From Polynucleobacter sp. AM-25C3 (GTDB lineage: Bacteria > Pseudomonadota > Gammaproteobacteria > Burkholderiales > Burkholderiaceae), in NCBI RefSeq assembly GCF_018882335.1, contig NZ_JACVOS010000001.1, forward strand, positions 62,001 to 126,000: a stretch of DNA of 64,000 bases, given 5' to 3'. Numbering within the stretch: the stretch's first letter is position 1; every line of letters begins with the position of its first letter. Of the stretch, positions 10,511 to 19,430 are shown in pieces. A program made the position numbers and the translations under genes. The notes below the pieces were generated by a model that was given only the letters and a program-made list of their open reading frames with translations, was not told the origin of the DNA and did not search any database.

Positions 10511-10939
10511 TTAAATCTCTAACGCTTTTGGCTGTTGAGCCGCATGCGGATGACTGGCGTCGCCGTAGACTTTTAATTTCTTAATCATGGCATAGCCTAG
10601 TGGGCCTTTTGGCAACATACCCTTCACAGCCTTCTCCAAAGCGCGACCTGGGAAACGATCTTGCATCTTGTCGAAGTTGGTCGAGCTAATACCACCTGGG
10701 TATCCGCTGTGACGGTAATAAATTTTGTTCAAGCCTTTTGTGCCTGTAACACGCAGCTTAGAAGAGTTGATGACAACAATAAAGTCGCCGGTATCAACGT
10801 GTGGGGTGTATTCAGGTTTATGCTTGCCGCGTAGACGGAGTGCCACTTCACTGGCGACACGACCGAGGACTTTGTCCGTAGCGTCAATCACGAACCATTC
10901 ATGCACTACCTCATGGGATTTTGCAGAAAAAGTTTTCAT
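10511..10939 (-). CDS. rplM: 50S ribosomal protein uL13
   Basis: Early-assembly large-subunit protein. Matches include '[25 protein letters not shown]', '[10 protein letters not shown]', '[17 protein letters not shown]' and '[16 protein letters not shown]'. The 142 residues are the normal length. It is the first gene of the rplM-rpsI operon. A good promoter lies 65-94 bases upstream (11004-11033), and a probable small RNA gene lies further upstream on the same strand. Confidence 0.97.
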   Translation of the reverse strand: MKTFSAKSHEVVHEWFVIDATDKVLGRVASEVALRLRGKHKPEYTPHVDTGDFIVVINSSKLRVTGTKGLNKIYYRHSGYPGGISSTNFDKMQDRFPGRALEKAVKGMLPKGPLGYAMIKKLKVYGDASHPHAAQQPKALEI

Positions 10940-11003
10940 GATTTCTCAAATTGTTATAGTCAAAAAAAATTACTCCAACCAAACTACGTCCACCTTGGCC
11001 CTG

Positions 11004-11033
11004 CTTATATTTGCAAGCTCGCAGATTCTGCAA
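11004..11033 (-). promoter_or_regulatory. Candidate sigma-70 promoter for rplM-rpsI
   Basis: On the minus strand, TTGCAG (11033-11028) and TATAAG (11009-11004) are separated by 18 bases. Transcription would start near 10997 and leave a leader of about 58 nt before the rplM ATG. Confidence 0.5.
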
Positions 11034-11048
11034 TTCACTTGGTACAAC

Positions 11049-11074
11049 AATTACCGCTGACTGGTTCGGTAATT
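11049..11074. repeat. Perfect inverted repeat upstream of the rplM promoter
   Basis: AATTACCG and CGGTAATT form an 8-bp perfect dyad around a 10-base spacer. It lies between the small-RNA terminator and the candidate rplM promoter. It could be a protein-binding site or an RNA hairpin if transcription reads through. No function can be assigned. Confidence 0.4.
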
Positions 11075-11096
11075 CAGTAAAGCCTTGAATTGTAAC

Positions 11097-11199
11097 CTAA
11101 AAAAACCCAGGAACGAGTCCTGGGTTGGAATCCACCTATGTTTAAGTGGAGGAGACACTGGGAGGTAAGTCACAGTCTTGTATAAGACTGACTACCAAT
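11097..11199 (-). ncRNA. Probable small RNA with C-rich anti-Shine-Dalgarno motifs
   Basis: The non-coding gap 10940-11357 holds a complete transcription unit on the minus strand. A sigma-70-like promoter (11206-11235) predicts a start near 11199 and a strong terminator ends it near 11097, giving about 103 nt. The RNA would fold into a 5' hairpin (CAGTCTT paired with AAGACTG, loop ATAC, extended by GGTA/TACC), a linker containing ACCTCCC and TCTCCTCC, a second hairpin (TCCAC/GTGGA) and the terminator stem. CCTCC is complementary to ribosome-binding sites. I see no open reading frame of note in it. A premature rplM leader that terminates is the main alternative. Confidence 0.6.
11098..11126 (-). 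terminator. Rho-independent terminator of the candidate small RNA
   Basis: On the minus strand, AACCCAGGA and TCCTGGGTT form a 9-bp stem with a 5-base loop, followed directly by seven T residues. This is one of the clearest terminators in the window. Confidence 0.88.
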
Positions 11200-11205
11200 A
11201 TGGTT

Positions 11206-11235
11206 ATTCTACACAAGAAATTTGGTGCAATGCAA
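11206..11235 (-). promoter_or_regulatory. Candidate sigma-70 promoter of the small RNA
   Basis: On the minus strand, TTGCAT (11235-11230) and TAGAAT (11211-11206) lie 18 bases apart. The predicted start is 7 bases beyond the -10 box, at about 11199. Confidence 0.55.
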
Positions 11236-11357
11236 GAAAATTGACCAAAATCAAGTTTTTGATGTTTTTTAGCCAAAATAGGGAGGATGGCTAAACTGCT
11301 AAATATTGGTAAACTATTGATAATATTGATTAATTTAGTAAGTTAGGGGTCACTAAT

Positions 11358-11780
11358 ATGGAATGTCGAGTATCTTGGTTGGGTAATGGCGGGATGGCTT
11401 TTTCAGCAGAAACCGGTAGCGGCCACCAGATCAAAATGGATGGCCCTCCTGAAGCTGGTGGGCAAAATAGCGCTCCAAGACCGATGGAACTGCTTTTAGC
11501 AGGTACTGGTGGCTGCTCTGCCTTTGATGTGGTTTTAATCCTACAAAAGGCCCGCCAAGAGATTAGCGCCTGCGATGTCAAGCTAACAGCAGAGAGGGCT
11601 GATACTGAACCCAAAGTTTTTACAAAAATTAACCTGCATTTCACGGTTAAAGGGAAAAACCTAGATTTAGCCAAGGTTGAGCGTGCGGTGAAGCTATCCC
11701 ACGAAAAGTACTGCTCTGCCACAACCATGCTCGCCAAAACAGCAGAAATCACCTATTCGATTGATGTGCTGAACGACTAA
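11358..11780 (+). CDS. OsmC family protein
   Basis: A 140-residue OsmC/Ohr-fold protein. The core carries 'PRPMELLLAGTGGCSAFDVVLIL' with one conserved cysteine, and 'VKLSHEKYCSATTMLAKTAEI' with the second. In this superfamily the two cysteines face each other at the active site and reduce organic hydroperoxides. The protein most resembles the YhfA-like OsmC subgroup, whose substrate is not settled. The gene stands alone, with the small-RNA region upstream and the 3' end of the convergent rnpB 17 bases downstream. Confidence 0.88.
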   Translation: MECRVSWLGNGGMAFSAETGSGHQIKMDGPPEAGGQNSAPRPMELLLAGTGGCSAFDVVLILQKARQEISACDVKLTAERADTEPKVFTKINLHFTVKGKNLDLAKVERAVKLSHEKYCSATTMLAKTAEITYSIDVLND

Positions 11781-11796
11781 TCAGCTGTCTGGTAAG

Positions 11797-12107
11797 TGCA
11801 GAGTCAATCGATAAGCCGGATTCTGTCGCCTAGATTTGCATCTAGGGGCAATCATTCCTCTAGGCCGGCAGTTACCTGACGGCTCAAGCTCCCTACCCGC
11901 AGACTCAGCGGATCGCCTCATCGCCTGCTTACTTGGGATTGCTCCGGGTGGAGGTTACCGCGTTTCACCGTAACTAAATACGCTCGTCTCTGTGGCCCTA
12001 TTCCTCACGTCGCCGTGGATGGTCGTTAACCATCACCCTATCCTATGGAGTCCGGACTTTCCTCCCCCTCAATAAAGAGGCGGCGATTGCCCAATTGACT
12101 CTGCGAC
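11797..12107 (-). ncRNA. rnpB: RNase P RNA component, bacterial class A
   Basis: Catalytic RNA that trims the 5' leader of tRNA precursors. Read on the minus strand, the near-universal element GAGGAAAGTCCGGACTCC lies close to the 5' end, and the 3' portion ends with a conserved stretch leading to GGCTTATCGATTGACTCTGC. The terminal helix P1 is visible as GCAGAGTCAAT (12104-12094) pairing with ATTGACTCTGC (11808-11798). This bounds the mature RNA at about 310 nt, with ends uncertain by several bases. It lies downstream of pyrC and converges on the OsmC gene. I see no clear terminator. Confidence 0.95.
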
Positions 12108-12128
12108 TGCAGTCTAACGCAGTCGCAG
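12101..12128. repeat. Perfect dyad at the 5' end of rnpB
   Basis: CTGCGACTGC and GCAGTCGCAG form a 10-bp inverted repeat with an 8-base spacer. One arm covers the rnpB 5' end; the spacer and arm edge hold a possible -10 box (TTAGAC on the minus strand). An embedded 10-base palindrome, GACTGCAGTC, overlaps it. It could be an operator or a 5' leader hairpin of precursor RNase P RNA. Confidence 0.45.
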
Positions 12129-12168
12129 AAATTTAGCCTAAAAATGAAAAAAAGAATGAATTGCTAAC

Positions 12169-13227
12169 TTAAGCCAATGACCAAGCAATAGTCTCGCCAG
12201 CGCGCAGTGGCACGATGGTCGCATCTCCTAGTGGTAGCTCAGCTGGAATGCTTTGCGCTTGTTTCACCAGGGTAATTGTTTTGCTATTGCGTGGCAAAGA
12301 ATAAAAATCGGGGCCAAAGAAGCTGGCAAAGCCCTCAAGCTTATCTAGTTTGCCAACACCCTCAAATGCTTCGGCATATAAACCCAAGGCGTTAAATGCG
12401 CTGTAGCAACCTGCGCATCCGCAAGAAGTTTCTTTTGCACCCTTAGCATGTGGTGCGCTATCAGTCCCCAAGAAAAATCTAGGGCTGCCACTCGTAGCCA
12501 CTTCAAGTAAAGCTATGCGATGCTCTTCACGCTTTAGCACTGGCAAACAATAGTTATGCGGACGAATGCCGCCAGCAAAAATAGCATTGCGGTTCATCAG
12601 CAAATGTTGCGGAGTGATTGTGGCCGCTAAGGTATTTTTTTCACCGGTTTGCGCATCACGCACATAGTGGGCAGCTTGCTTAGTCGTAATGTGCTCAAAC
12701 ACAATCTTGAGCTCAGGAAAATCTTTACGCAAAGGCTCAAGAACCTGGTCAATAAACACTGCTTCGCGATCAAATATATCAATCTCAGCGCTAGTTACTT
12801 CACCGTGCACTAGCAATGGCATGCCCACTGCCTGCATCGCCTCAAGCGCAACATAGCAACGCTGGATATCGCTGACACCAGCATCACTATTGGTGGTGGC
12901 GCCAGCAGGGTACAACTTAAATCCGACAATACCAGCAGCTTTGGCCTTTCGCACCTCATCAGCAGAAGTGTTATCAGTCAAATACAAGGTCATTAATGGC
13001 GTAAAGCTGTGGACGCCTAAAGATTGAAGGCTAGCTTCAATTCGAGTGCGATAGGCGCTTGCTAAATCTACAGTGGTCACTGGTGGCTTCAAATTCGGCA
13101 TGATGATGGCACGGGCAAATTGGCGCGCAGTATCTGCCAAGACATCTTTCATGACTTCGCCATCACGAATATGCAAATGCCAGTCATCTGGTTGAATCAA
13201 TTGAATTTTGCTTGGGCTAGTAGACAT
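12169..13227 (-). CDS. pyrC: Dihydroorotase, homodimeric class II type
   Basis: Zinc enzyme that closes carbamoyl-aspartate to dihydroorotate in pyrimidine synthesis. The metal-binding start is '[13 protein letters not shown]'. Other motifs are '[11 protein letters not shown]', '[14 protein letters not shown]', 'LLVHGEVT', 'FEHITTKQA', '[12 protein letters not shown]', '[16 protein letters not shown]' and '[16 protein letters not shown]'. The 352 residues match the E. coli PyrC type. It is the last protein gene of a long minus-strand run and precedes rnpB. Confidence 0.96.
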   Translation of the reverse strand: MSTSPSKIQLIQPDDWHLHIRDGEVMKDVLADTARQFARAIIMPNLKPPVTTVDLASAYRTRIEASLQSLGVHSFTPLMTLYLTDNTSADEVRKAKAAGIVGFKLYPAGATTNSDAGVSDIQRCYVALEAMQAVGMPLLVHGEVTSAEIDIFDREAVFIDQVLEPLRKDFPELKIVFEHITTKQAAHYVRDAQTGEKNTLAATITPQHLLMNRNAIFAGGIRPHNYCLPVLKREEHRIALLEVATSGSPRFFLGTDSAPHAKGAKETSCGCAGCYSAFNALGLYAEAFEGVGKLDKLEGFASFFGPDFYSLPRNSKTITLVKQAQSIPAELPLGDATIVPLRAGETIAWSLA

Positions 13228-13253
13228 GTATTTGAGTATTGATATTGACCGTA

Positions 13254-14573
13254 TTAATTAAGCAAGATGATGCGGAAATCATTCACATTCGTAAGTGTAG
13301 GGCCAGTTTCCACTAAAGCATCTAATTGGGCAAAAAAACCATAGCAATCATGGCTAACTAAATACTGGGTAGGAAGCAAACCTTGAGCCTGGGCAGCCTG
13401 ACGAATAGCCGGGGTAAACCAGGCGCCGGCATTCTTTTCGCTGCCATCGATACCGTCGGTATCCGCAGCCAGAGCAGAGATGTTTGGCAGATCCGTTGAT
13501 GCTGAAAACAGTGAAAGCAGATATTCACTGCAACGACCGCCTCGCCCCTTGAGATCGACAGGAATGGTAACCGTGCACTCGCCACCCGAAATCAGAGCTA
13601 ACGGTTTATCAGCCGACTTCGTCAAATACTCGCGCGCCATTGCTGCCTGAGTAGCGCCCACATATTGCGCTTCGCCGGTAATGGTGTCACCCAAGATCAC
13701 TGGCTCATATCCTTGAGTGCGTACATAGTCTGCTGCAGCCTCAAGACTTTTATAAGCGGTGGCGATCACATGATTGTTCACTTGGACATTTTGTAAATCG
13801 CCCACCTTCAATGTCTCCGGCACCTCACCGGCAAGACCGCGATTCAAATGCAAGAGCACGGAAGCTGGAATCGCTCCTTCGCCCAAGCGATGCTTATTCA
13901 AAATAGTTAAAGCATCTTGATAGGTCGAATAATCAGGAGCACAAGGTCCGCTAGCGATATCCGCTGGGGAATCACCTGTCACATCAGAAATCAATAAGGC
14001 CTCAACTCGAGCACCTCTCGCCATAGCCAGTCTTGCCAAATTGCCACCTAGAATTGCTGACAAATGTTTGCGCACCACATTCATCTCATCGATCGGTGCG
14101 CCAGAACGCAATAGCGCCTCTGTAGTTTTTCGCATATCTTCAATGCTGATGCCAGCTTGGGGCAAAGTAAGTAGGCTAGATCCGCCACCCGAGATCAAGG
14201 CAATCAGAATATCACCCGCTTGCAGTTCACTCACTAAGCGGTAGATTTCTTTTGCGCCATCCATGCCTGCCTGATCGGGTACAGGATGACCTGCTTCGAT
14301 AATTCGAATCTGACTTGTGGGAGAGTTGTGCCCATAGCGAGTCAAAACCACACCATTAATATTGGCCTGAGGCCAATGGGATTTTGTATAAGCCTCTAAT
14401 GCGCTTGCCATAGAAGCGCTGGCTTTACCCGCACCCACCACAACACATCTTCCCCGAGGCTCATTCCCAACTGGAAATATCTTGTCTAAATATTGCGGGA
14501 CTATGAGTTGTGGATCAGCTACCGCCACAGCAGCTGAAAACGCATTTTTAAGAATAGTCTCTTGCTGGCTCAT
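13254..14573 (-). CDS. Glycerate 2-kinase, MOFRL family
   Basis: A 439-residue protein of the DUF4147/MOFRL family, which phosphorylates D-glycerate to 2-phosphoglycerate. The N-terminal domain contains '[17 protein letters not shown]', 'VLTRYGHN', '[15 protein letters not shown]', '[14 protein letters not shown]' and '[17 protein letters not shown]'. The C-terminal MOFRL domain has '[12 protein letters not shown]', '[13 protein letters not shown]' and '[19 protein letters not shown]'. It is often called TtuD or GckA in relatives. It lies between an ABC exporter 9 bases upstream and pyrC, likely in the same transcript. Confidence 0.9.
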   Translation of the reverse strand: MSQQETILKNAFSAAVAVADPQLIVPQYLDKIFPVGNEPRGRCVVVGAGKASASMASALEAYTKSHWPQANINGVVLTRYGHNSPTSQIRIIEAGHPVPDQAGMDGAKEIYRLVSELQAGDILIALISGGGSSLLTLPQAGISIEDMRKTTEALLRSGAPIDEMNVVRKHLSAILGGNLARLAMARGARVEALLISDVTGDSPADIASGPCAPDYSTYQDALTILNKHRLGEGAIPASVLLHLNRGLAGEVPETLKVGDLQNVQVNNHVIATAYKSLEAAADYVRTQGYEPVILGDTITGEAQYVGATQAAMAREYLTKSADKPLALISGGECTVTIPVDLKGRGGRCSEYLLSLFSASTDLPNISALAADTDGIDGSEKNAGAWFTPAIRQAAQAQGLLPTQYLVSHDCYGFFAQLDALVETGPTLTNVNDFRIILLN

Positions 14574-14582
14574 TCGGATATT

Positions 14583-16406
14583 TTAATCAAGGGCACTACG
14601 CTCTTGCATTTGCCACATCTCAGCATATCGGCCATTGGTGTCCAATAGCTCAGCATGCGTTCCGCGCTCAATAATTTGCCCATGCTCCATCACCAAAATT
14701 TGATCAGCATGAATAATAGTAGAAAGTCGATGAGCAATAATCAAAGTAGTGCGATTCTTGGCAAGGCCGAGCAACTCCTCCTGAAATGCCCGCTCCGTCT
14801 TGGAGTCCAAAGCTGAAGTGGCCTCATCAAAGATCAGCATGGCAGGCTTCTTGAGTAATGTTCGCGCAATTGCAACGCGCTGCTTCTCACCGCCAGATAA
14901 CTTCAGACCGCGCTCTCCTACTTGGGTTTCATAGCCATCTGGCAAATGCTTGATAAAACCGTCGATCTGCGCAGCTCTAGCCGCCTCATGCACTTCTTCA
15001 ATCGAGGCGTTGGGATTGCCATAGGCAATGTTGTAGCCAATCGTGTCATTAAATAAAACTGTATCTTGCGGAACAATACCAATCGCTTTACGCAGGCTAG
15101 ACTGGGTGACATCCACAATGTTCTGATCGTCAATCAAAATCTTGCCAGATTGAACATCATAGAAACGAAAGAGTAAGCGAGCTAAGGTACTCTTACCCGC
15201 ACCGCTTTGCCCAACTACTGCGGTAATCATTCCCGCTGGAATATTAAAACTAACATTTTTGAGAATTTCACGTTTGGCATCGTAGTGAAACGAGACGTTC
15301 TCAAAACGAACATCTGGGCCACGCCCTTGGTTAGCAATACGCAAAGGTTTGGCATTAGGGTCATCTGCAATCTCCTTCTCTGTATTGAGAAGAGAAAACA
15401 TTCGATCCATATCTGTGAGAGCCTGTTTAATCTCCCGATAGATTACACCCAAGAAATTGAGTGGAATATACAACTGAATCATCAAAGTATTCACCAGTAC
15501 GAGATCACCCAAAGTCATTGAGCCATCAATCACGCCTAAGGTTGCGCGCCACAAAATCATCACTAAGCCAACCGCAATAATCGTTTGCTGACCAAAATTC
15601 AGAAGCGCTAAAGATTTTTGAGATTTGACTGCAGCTACCTGGTAACGCTCGAGATTTTGATCGTAGCGACTTGCCTCGAATGCTTCATTGCCAAAGTACT
15701 TCACCGTCTCGAAATTCAACAAAGAATCAATCGCCTTCTGGTTGGCCTTCGAATCCATATCATTCATGGTACGACGGAAATGGGTGCGCCATTCTGTTAC
15801 GACTACCGTGAAGCCAATATATAGAACTAAGGCAGTAAGCGTAATTGCAGCAAACCAAAGATCGTAGGCATAAGCAAAGTAGCCCAGCACCAAACAAAAC
15901 TCAATTAAGGTTGGCAGGATGCTGTAAAGCGAATAAGAGATCAACGACTGAATACCGCGAGTACCACGCTCAATATCCCGGCTCACTCCACCAGTCTGGC
16001 GAGCTAAATGAAAGCTCAGTGCCAAAGAGTGCAAATGCTCAAAAACTTGCAGAGCAACTTTGCGCACCGCATTTTGAGTAACGCGAGCGAAGAGGGATTC
16101 TCGTAACTCAGTAAATAAGGAGGCTGAGATTCTTAAGAGGCCATAGGCTAAAATCAATCCAGCTGGAACCACTAGTAATGCTTGTGGTGAATCGGCCTTG
16201 ATATTGAGTGCATCAATCAATTGCTTCATCAAAATCGGAATGCCGAGGTTGGTAACCTTAGCAGCGACTAAGCATGTCAGGGCAATCGCAACCCTATATT
16301 TGTATTCCAGTAGATAGGGAAGCAGGTCACGGATAACTTTCCAGTCGCTCCCCTGTGTAGGTTTTGAATCTCCTGCCGAATGATGATGCCCAGATGAATG
16401 TCTCAT
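14583..16406 (-). CDS. ATM1-type ABC exporter (permease-ATPase fusion)
   Basis: Half-transporter of 607 residues with a six-helix membrane domain (about 35-320) and a C-terminal ATPase. The ATPase has Walker A 'VGQSGAGKSTLARLL', signature 'LSGGEKQRVAIART', Walker B/D-loop 'LIFDEATSALDSKTE' and switch 'IIAHRLSTI'. The membrane domain has 'NFETVKYFGNEAFEASRY', typical of the Atm1/ABCB7 group, whose members export glutathione-linked compounds or heavy-metal conjugates. The N-terminus has a histidine cluster 'SSGHHHS'. The substrate is not known from sequence. Confidence 0.9.
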   Translation of the reverse strand: MRHSSGHHHSAGDSKPTQGSDWKVIRDLLPYLLEYKYRVAIALTCLVAAKVTNLGIPILMKQLIDALNIKADSPQALLVVPAGLILAYGLLRISASLFTELRESLFARVTQNAVRKVALQVFEHLHSLALSFHLARQTGGVSRDIERGTRGIQSLISYSLYSILPTLIEFCLVLGYFAYAYDLWFAAITLTALVLYIGFTVVVTEWRTHFRRTMNDMDSKANQKAIDSLLNFETVKYFGNEAFEASRYDQNLERYQVAAVKSQKSLALLNFGQQTIIAVGLVMILWRATLGVIDGSMTLGDLVLVNTLMIQLYIPLNFLGVIYREIKQALTDMDRMFSLLNTEKEIADDPNAKPLRIANQGRGPDVRFENVSFHYDAKREILKNVSFNIPAGMITAVVGQSGAGKSTLARLLFRFYDVQSGKILIDDQNIVDVTQSSLRKAIGIVPQDTVLFNDTIGYNIAYGNPNASIEEVHEAARAAQIDGFIKHLPDGYETQVGERGLKLSGGEKQRVAIARTLLKKPAMLIFDEATSALDSKTERAFQEELLGLAKNRTTLIIAHRLSTIIHADQILVMEHGQIIERGTHAELLDTNGRYAEMWQMQERSALD

Positions 16407-16430
16407 CGCTCTATCTTAGTCACTTCTGCA

Positions 16431-16874
16431 CTAAGGCGCAGAGAACAACTGCAAAATGGCCTCACCATTGCTGCGAGAAAAACATTTGCTCACCGCTTCA
16501 GCATGAGGAAGCCATTGATAGGCGACGTGCTCTCTTGGAGCCAATTGAACTTGAGTGTTATCTGGCACTCGCAATGAAAACCAATGCTCAGTGTTTTTAA
16601 TTACGCCAGGTGCATAGCGATGGCGCCATTGCGGGTAAATCTCATATTCAATCTGGTGGTGCATATCTTGTAGCGAGTTTGCCGGCAAGAATTGAATATC
16701 AATACCCGTTTCCTCAAGCACTTCTCGTTCAGCTGCTGTACTGAGATCCTCGTCAATGGCATCGACACTGCCAGTAACTGATTGCCAGAAGTTGGATTTG
16801 TCGGCCCGCTCTATTAGCAAGACCTCCCCATTCGATTTATAGATAACAACTAAAACCGAAATGGGGATTTTCAA
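16431..16874 (-). CDS. nudB: Dihydroneopterin triphosphate diphosphatase (Nudix)
   Basis: Nudix hydrolase that removes pyrophosphate from dihydroneopterin triphosphate in folate synthesis. The Nudix box is 'GSVDAIDEDLSTAAEREVLEETGI' in outline: glycine at the start, then REVLEETG. The C-terminal 'PREHVAYQWLPHAEA' and N-terminal 'IPISVLVVIYKSNGEVLLIERAD' also match NudB. It has 147 residues. It lies 22 bases after aspS on the same strand, a common aspS-nudB pairing. Confidence 0.9.
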   Translation of the reverse strand: MKIPISVLVVIYKSNGEVLLIERADKSNFWQSVTGSVDAIDEDLSTAAEREVLEETGIDIQFLPANSLQDMHHQIEYEIYPQWRHRYAPGVIKNTEHWFSLRVPDNTQVQLAPREHVAYQWLPHAEAVSKCFSRSNGEAILQLFSAP

Positions 16875-16896
16875 GATGCTTTAAATACTTTTCTGC

Positions 16897-18696
16897 TTAA
16901 GCAGCTGGAGCGGCCTGGCGCAAACGAATGTGCAACTCTTTTAGCTGACGCTCATCTACCGGGCTAGGAGCTTGAGTTAATAAGCATTGGGCACGCTGCG
17001 TTTTAGGGAAGGCAATCACATCACGAATAGATTCGGCACCGGTCATCATGGTAACTATGCGATCCAAGCCAAATGCAATGCCACCATGCGGAGGTGCGCC
17101 ATATTGCAAAGCATCCAACAAGAATCCAAACTTCGCCTGAGCTTCTTCAGCATCAATCTTCAATGCACGGAATACCTGACTCTGCACAGCCTCTTGGTGG
17201 ATACGAACTGAACCGCCACCAATTTCGCTACCGTTAAGAACCATGTCATAGGCTTTCGCTAAGCACTTACCTGGATCAGACTCTAAATACTTCATGTGCT
17301 CATCTTTAGGGCTGGTAAACGGATGATGACAAGCAACCCAACGGGCTTCGCCTTCATCGTAATCAAACATGGGGAAGTCAACTACCCACAATGGCTTCCA
17401 GCCTTCAGTAGAGAGACCATGCTCTTTACCCCAAGCAGAGTGGCCAATCTTCAGGCGCAAATTACCAATAGCGTCATTGACTACTTTTTCTTTATCAGCA
17501 CCGAAGAAAATAATGTCGCCATCTTTGGCGCCAGTGCGCTTTAAGATGCCTTCGATCGCAGCATCATGCAAATTCTTCACGATCGGTGATTGCAAACCAT
17601 TACGACCTTCCGCAACGGAGTTCACTTTGATCCATGCCAAACCTTTGGCGCCATAAATGCCAACAAACTGGGTATAGTCATCGATTTCGCTACGGCTTAT
17701 TTCGGAGCCGCCGGGAACGCACAAACCTACTACACGACCACCCTCTTGGTTTGCTGCACCAGAGAACACCTTGAAATCAACATCCTTCATTAAGTCGGTC
17801 AGCTCGGTGAATTCAAAATTCACACGCAAGTCAGGCTTGTCGGAACCAAAGCGCGCCATACCTTCTGAGTAAGGCATGGTTGGGAATGGATTTGGCAACT
17901 CGACATTCATCGTGGTTTTAAAAATATGACGAATCATGTTTTCAAATAACTCGCGGATTTCTAACTCATCCAAGAAAGCAGTTTCACAGTCGATCTGCGT
18001 AAATTCAGGCTGACGATCAGCGCGTAAATCTTCATCACGGAAACACTTAGTAATTTGGTAGTAGCGATCAAAACCAGCCACCATCAATAACTGCTTAAAC
18101 AACTGAGGGGATTGTGGCAAAGCAAAGAACTGACCATCATGAACACGTGAAGGCACCAAATAGTCGCGCGCACCTTCAGGTGTGCTCTTAGTCAACATTG
18201 GAGTCTCAATATCGATGAAGCCAGCAGCGTCTAAATAGCGACGGCATTCCATTGCGACGTTGTAACGTAGACGCAAATTCTTTTGCATCTGTGGACGACG
18301 CAAGTCGAGAACGCGATGGGTTAAACGAGTTGTCTCGGATAAATTCTCATCTTCCAATTGGAATGGAGGCGTAATAGATGCATTCAAGATCACCAAGCTA
18401 TGGCAAAGCACTTCAATCTTGCCGCTCGCTAAATCATTGTTCTCAGTGCCAGCAGGACGCGCACGTACCAAACCTTTAATCTGAATACAAAACTCATTGC
18501 GTACTTGCTCTGCCAAGGCAAACATGTCTGGACGATCTGGATCGCAAACCACCTGTACAAAACCTTGGTGATCGCGCAAATCAATAAAGATCACACCACC
18601 GTGGTCACGGCGGCGATTAACCCAACCTGAAAGAGTCACTTCTTGACCAATGAGTGATTCAGTTACCTGGCCGCAGGTATGGCTTCGCATCGACAT
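16897..18696 (-). CDS. aspS: Aspartyl-tRNA synthetase, probably non-discriminating
   Basis: Class IIb synthetase of 599 residues: an OB-fold anticodon-binding domain (1-110), a catalytic core with motif 2 '[19 protein letters not shown]', a bacterial GAD insertion (about 290-420) and motif 3 '[16 protein letters not shown]'. His32 (in 'RRRDHGG') and Gly83 (in 'RARPAGTEN') align where E. coli AspRS has Leu and Lys. His and Gly there are the residues linked to non-discriminating AspRS in Pseudomonas aeruginosa, which also makes Asp-tRNA-Asn for GatCAB. The non-discriminating role is therefore an inference. DUF502 lies 16 bases upstream and nudB downstream. Confidence 0.95.
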   Translation of the reverse strand: MSMRSHTCGQVTESLIGQEVTLSGWVNRRRDHGGVIFIDLRDHQGFVQVVCDPDRPDMFALAEQVRNEFCIQIKGLVRARPAGTENNDLASGKIEVLCHSLVILNASITPPFQLEDENLSETTRLTHRVLDLRRPQMQKNLRLRYNVAMECRRYLDAAGFIDIETPMLTKSTPEGARDYLVPSRVHDGQFFALPQSPQLFKQLLMVAGFDRYYQITKCFRDEDLRADRQPEFTQIDCETAFLDELEIRELFENMIRHIFKTTMNVELPNPFPTMPYSEGMARFGSDKPDLRVNFEFTELTDLMKDVDFKVFSGAANQEGGRVVGLCVPGGSEISRSEIDDYTQFVGIYGAKGLAWIKVNSVAEGRNGLQSPIVKNLHDAAIEGILKRTGAKDGDIIFFGADKEKVVNDAIGNLRLKIGHSAWGKEHGLSTEGWKPLWVVDFPMFDYDEGEARWVACHHPFTSPKDEHMKYLESDPGKCLAKAYDMVLNGSEIGGGSVRIHQEAVQSQVFRALKIDAEEAQAKFGFLLDALQYGAPPHGGIAFGLDRIVTMMTGAESIRDVIAFPKTQRAQCLLTQAPSPVDERQLKELHIRLRQAAPAA

Positions 18697-18712
18697 AACA
18701 ATTTCCTATAAA

Positions 18713-19366
18713 TCAAAGATGATGGTTTGACCCAATAGCGGTCAAACCAGTTGAACTGGTGGGGGGAACGGATCCCATTGAAACAATATGTTTGAGCGCC
18801 TCTTCGACACTCATCTCTAATTCAATCGTGTGCGCACGCGGGACAATCATAAAAAAACCAGAGGTTGGATTTGGGGTGGTTGGCAGGAATACATTGACAT
18901 AATCCTCGCCTAACTTGGATGCAACCTCTTTTGCGGGGATGCCCGTCTGAAATGCAATCGCCCACGAATCCGCATGCGGATAGCGAATCAATAATGCCTT
19001 GCTGAAAGCTTGGCCACTGCCGGAAAATAATGTGGAAGACACTTGTTGAACGCTGGAATAGATCGATCGCACGATTGGAATGCGATTCATCTGCTTATTC
19101 CACATCCGGATCCACCATTGCCCAGCAAAACTAATAGCAACTAATCCAGTGAACATAATCACTGAAACTACGATCAAAATACCTACGCCCGGCAACTCAC
19201 GGAAATGACGCAAGTCCCCAGCGAACTGGCTGGGGAATACAGTAATAATGGCTTGCATCACGGATCCAAAAACACCGTCGAGCAGGCCTAGACCCCATGC
19301 AATCACCCAGATGGTGATTGACATCGGCGCCCACACCAAAATGCCTGCGATAAAGTATTTTTTCAT
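18713..19366 (-). CDS. DUF502 family inner-membrane protein
   Basis: A 217-residue protein with two membrane helices near the N-terminus, about residues 5-28 ('AGILVWAPMSITIWVIAWGLG') and 62-85. Family signatures are 'VRSIYSSVQQVSSTLF', 'VNVFLPTTPNPTSGFFMIVP' and the C-terminal 'EALKHIVSMGSV'. The function of DUF502 proteins in bacteria is not known. It sits between ubiB and aspS on the same strand, a placement often seen in Burkholderiales. Confidence 0.88.
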   Translation of the reverse strand: MKKYFIAGILVWAPMSITIWVIAWGLGLLDGVFGSVMQAIITVFPSQFAGDLRHFRELPGVGILIVVSVIMFTGLVAISFAGQWWIRMWNKQMNRIPIVRSIYSSVQQVSSTLFSGSGQAFSKALLIRYPHADSWAIAFQTGIPAKEVASKLGEDYVNVFLPTTPNPTSGFFMIVPRAHTIELEMSVEEALKHIVSMGSVPPTSSTGLTAIGSNHHL

Positions 19367-19430
19367 TTGCCTATGCTTACGCTTTGCTTAACCTGGCATT
19401 TTAGCGGTTTAAGCGGTGACAGGCGACAGA

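Noticed and set aside
10725-11060. Plus-strand open frame of 111 codons across rplM and its upstream region
   Set aside because: It is antisense to rplM for most of its length, has no family match, and the region is explained by rplM and its promoter.
11781-12168. A coding gene in the gap between the OsmC gene and pyrC
   Set aside because: The segment is RNase P RNA on the minus strand; its conserved core and terminal helix explain it.
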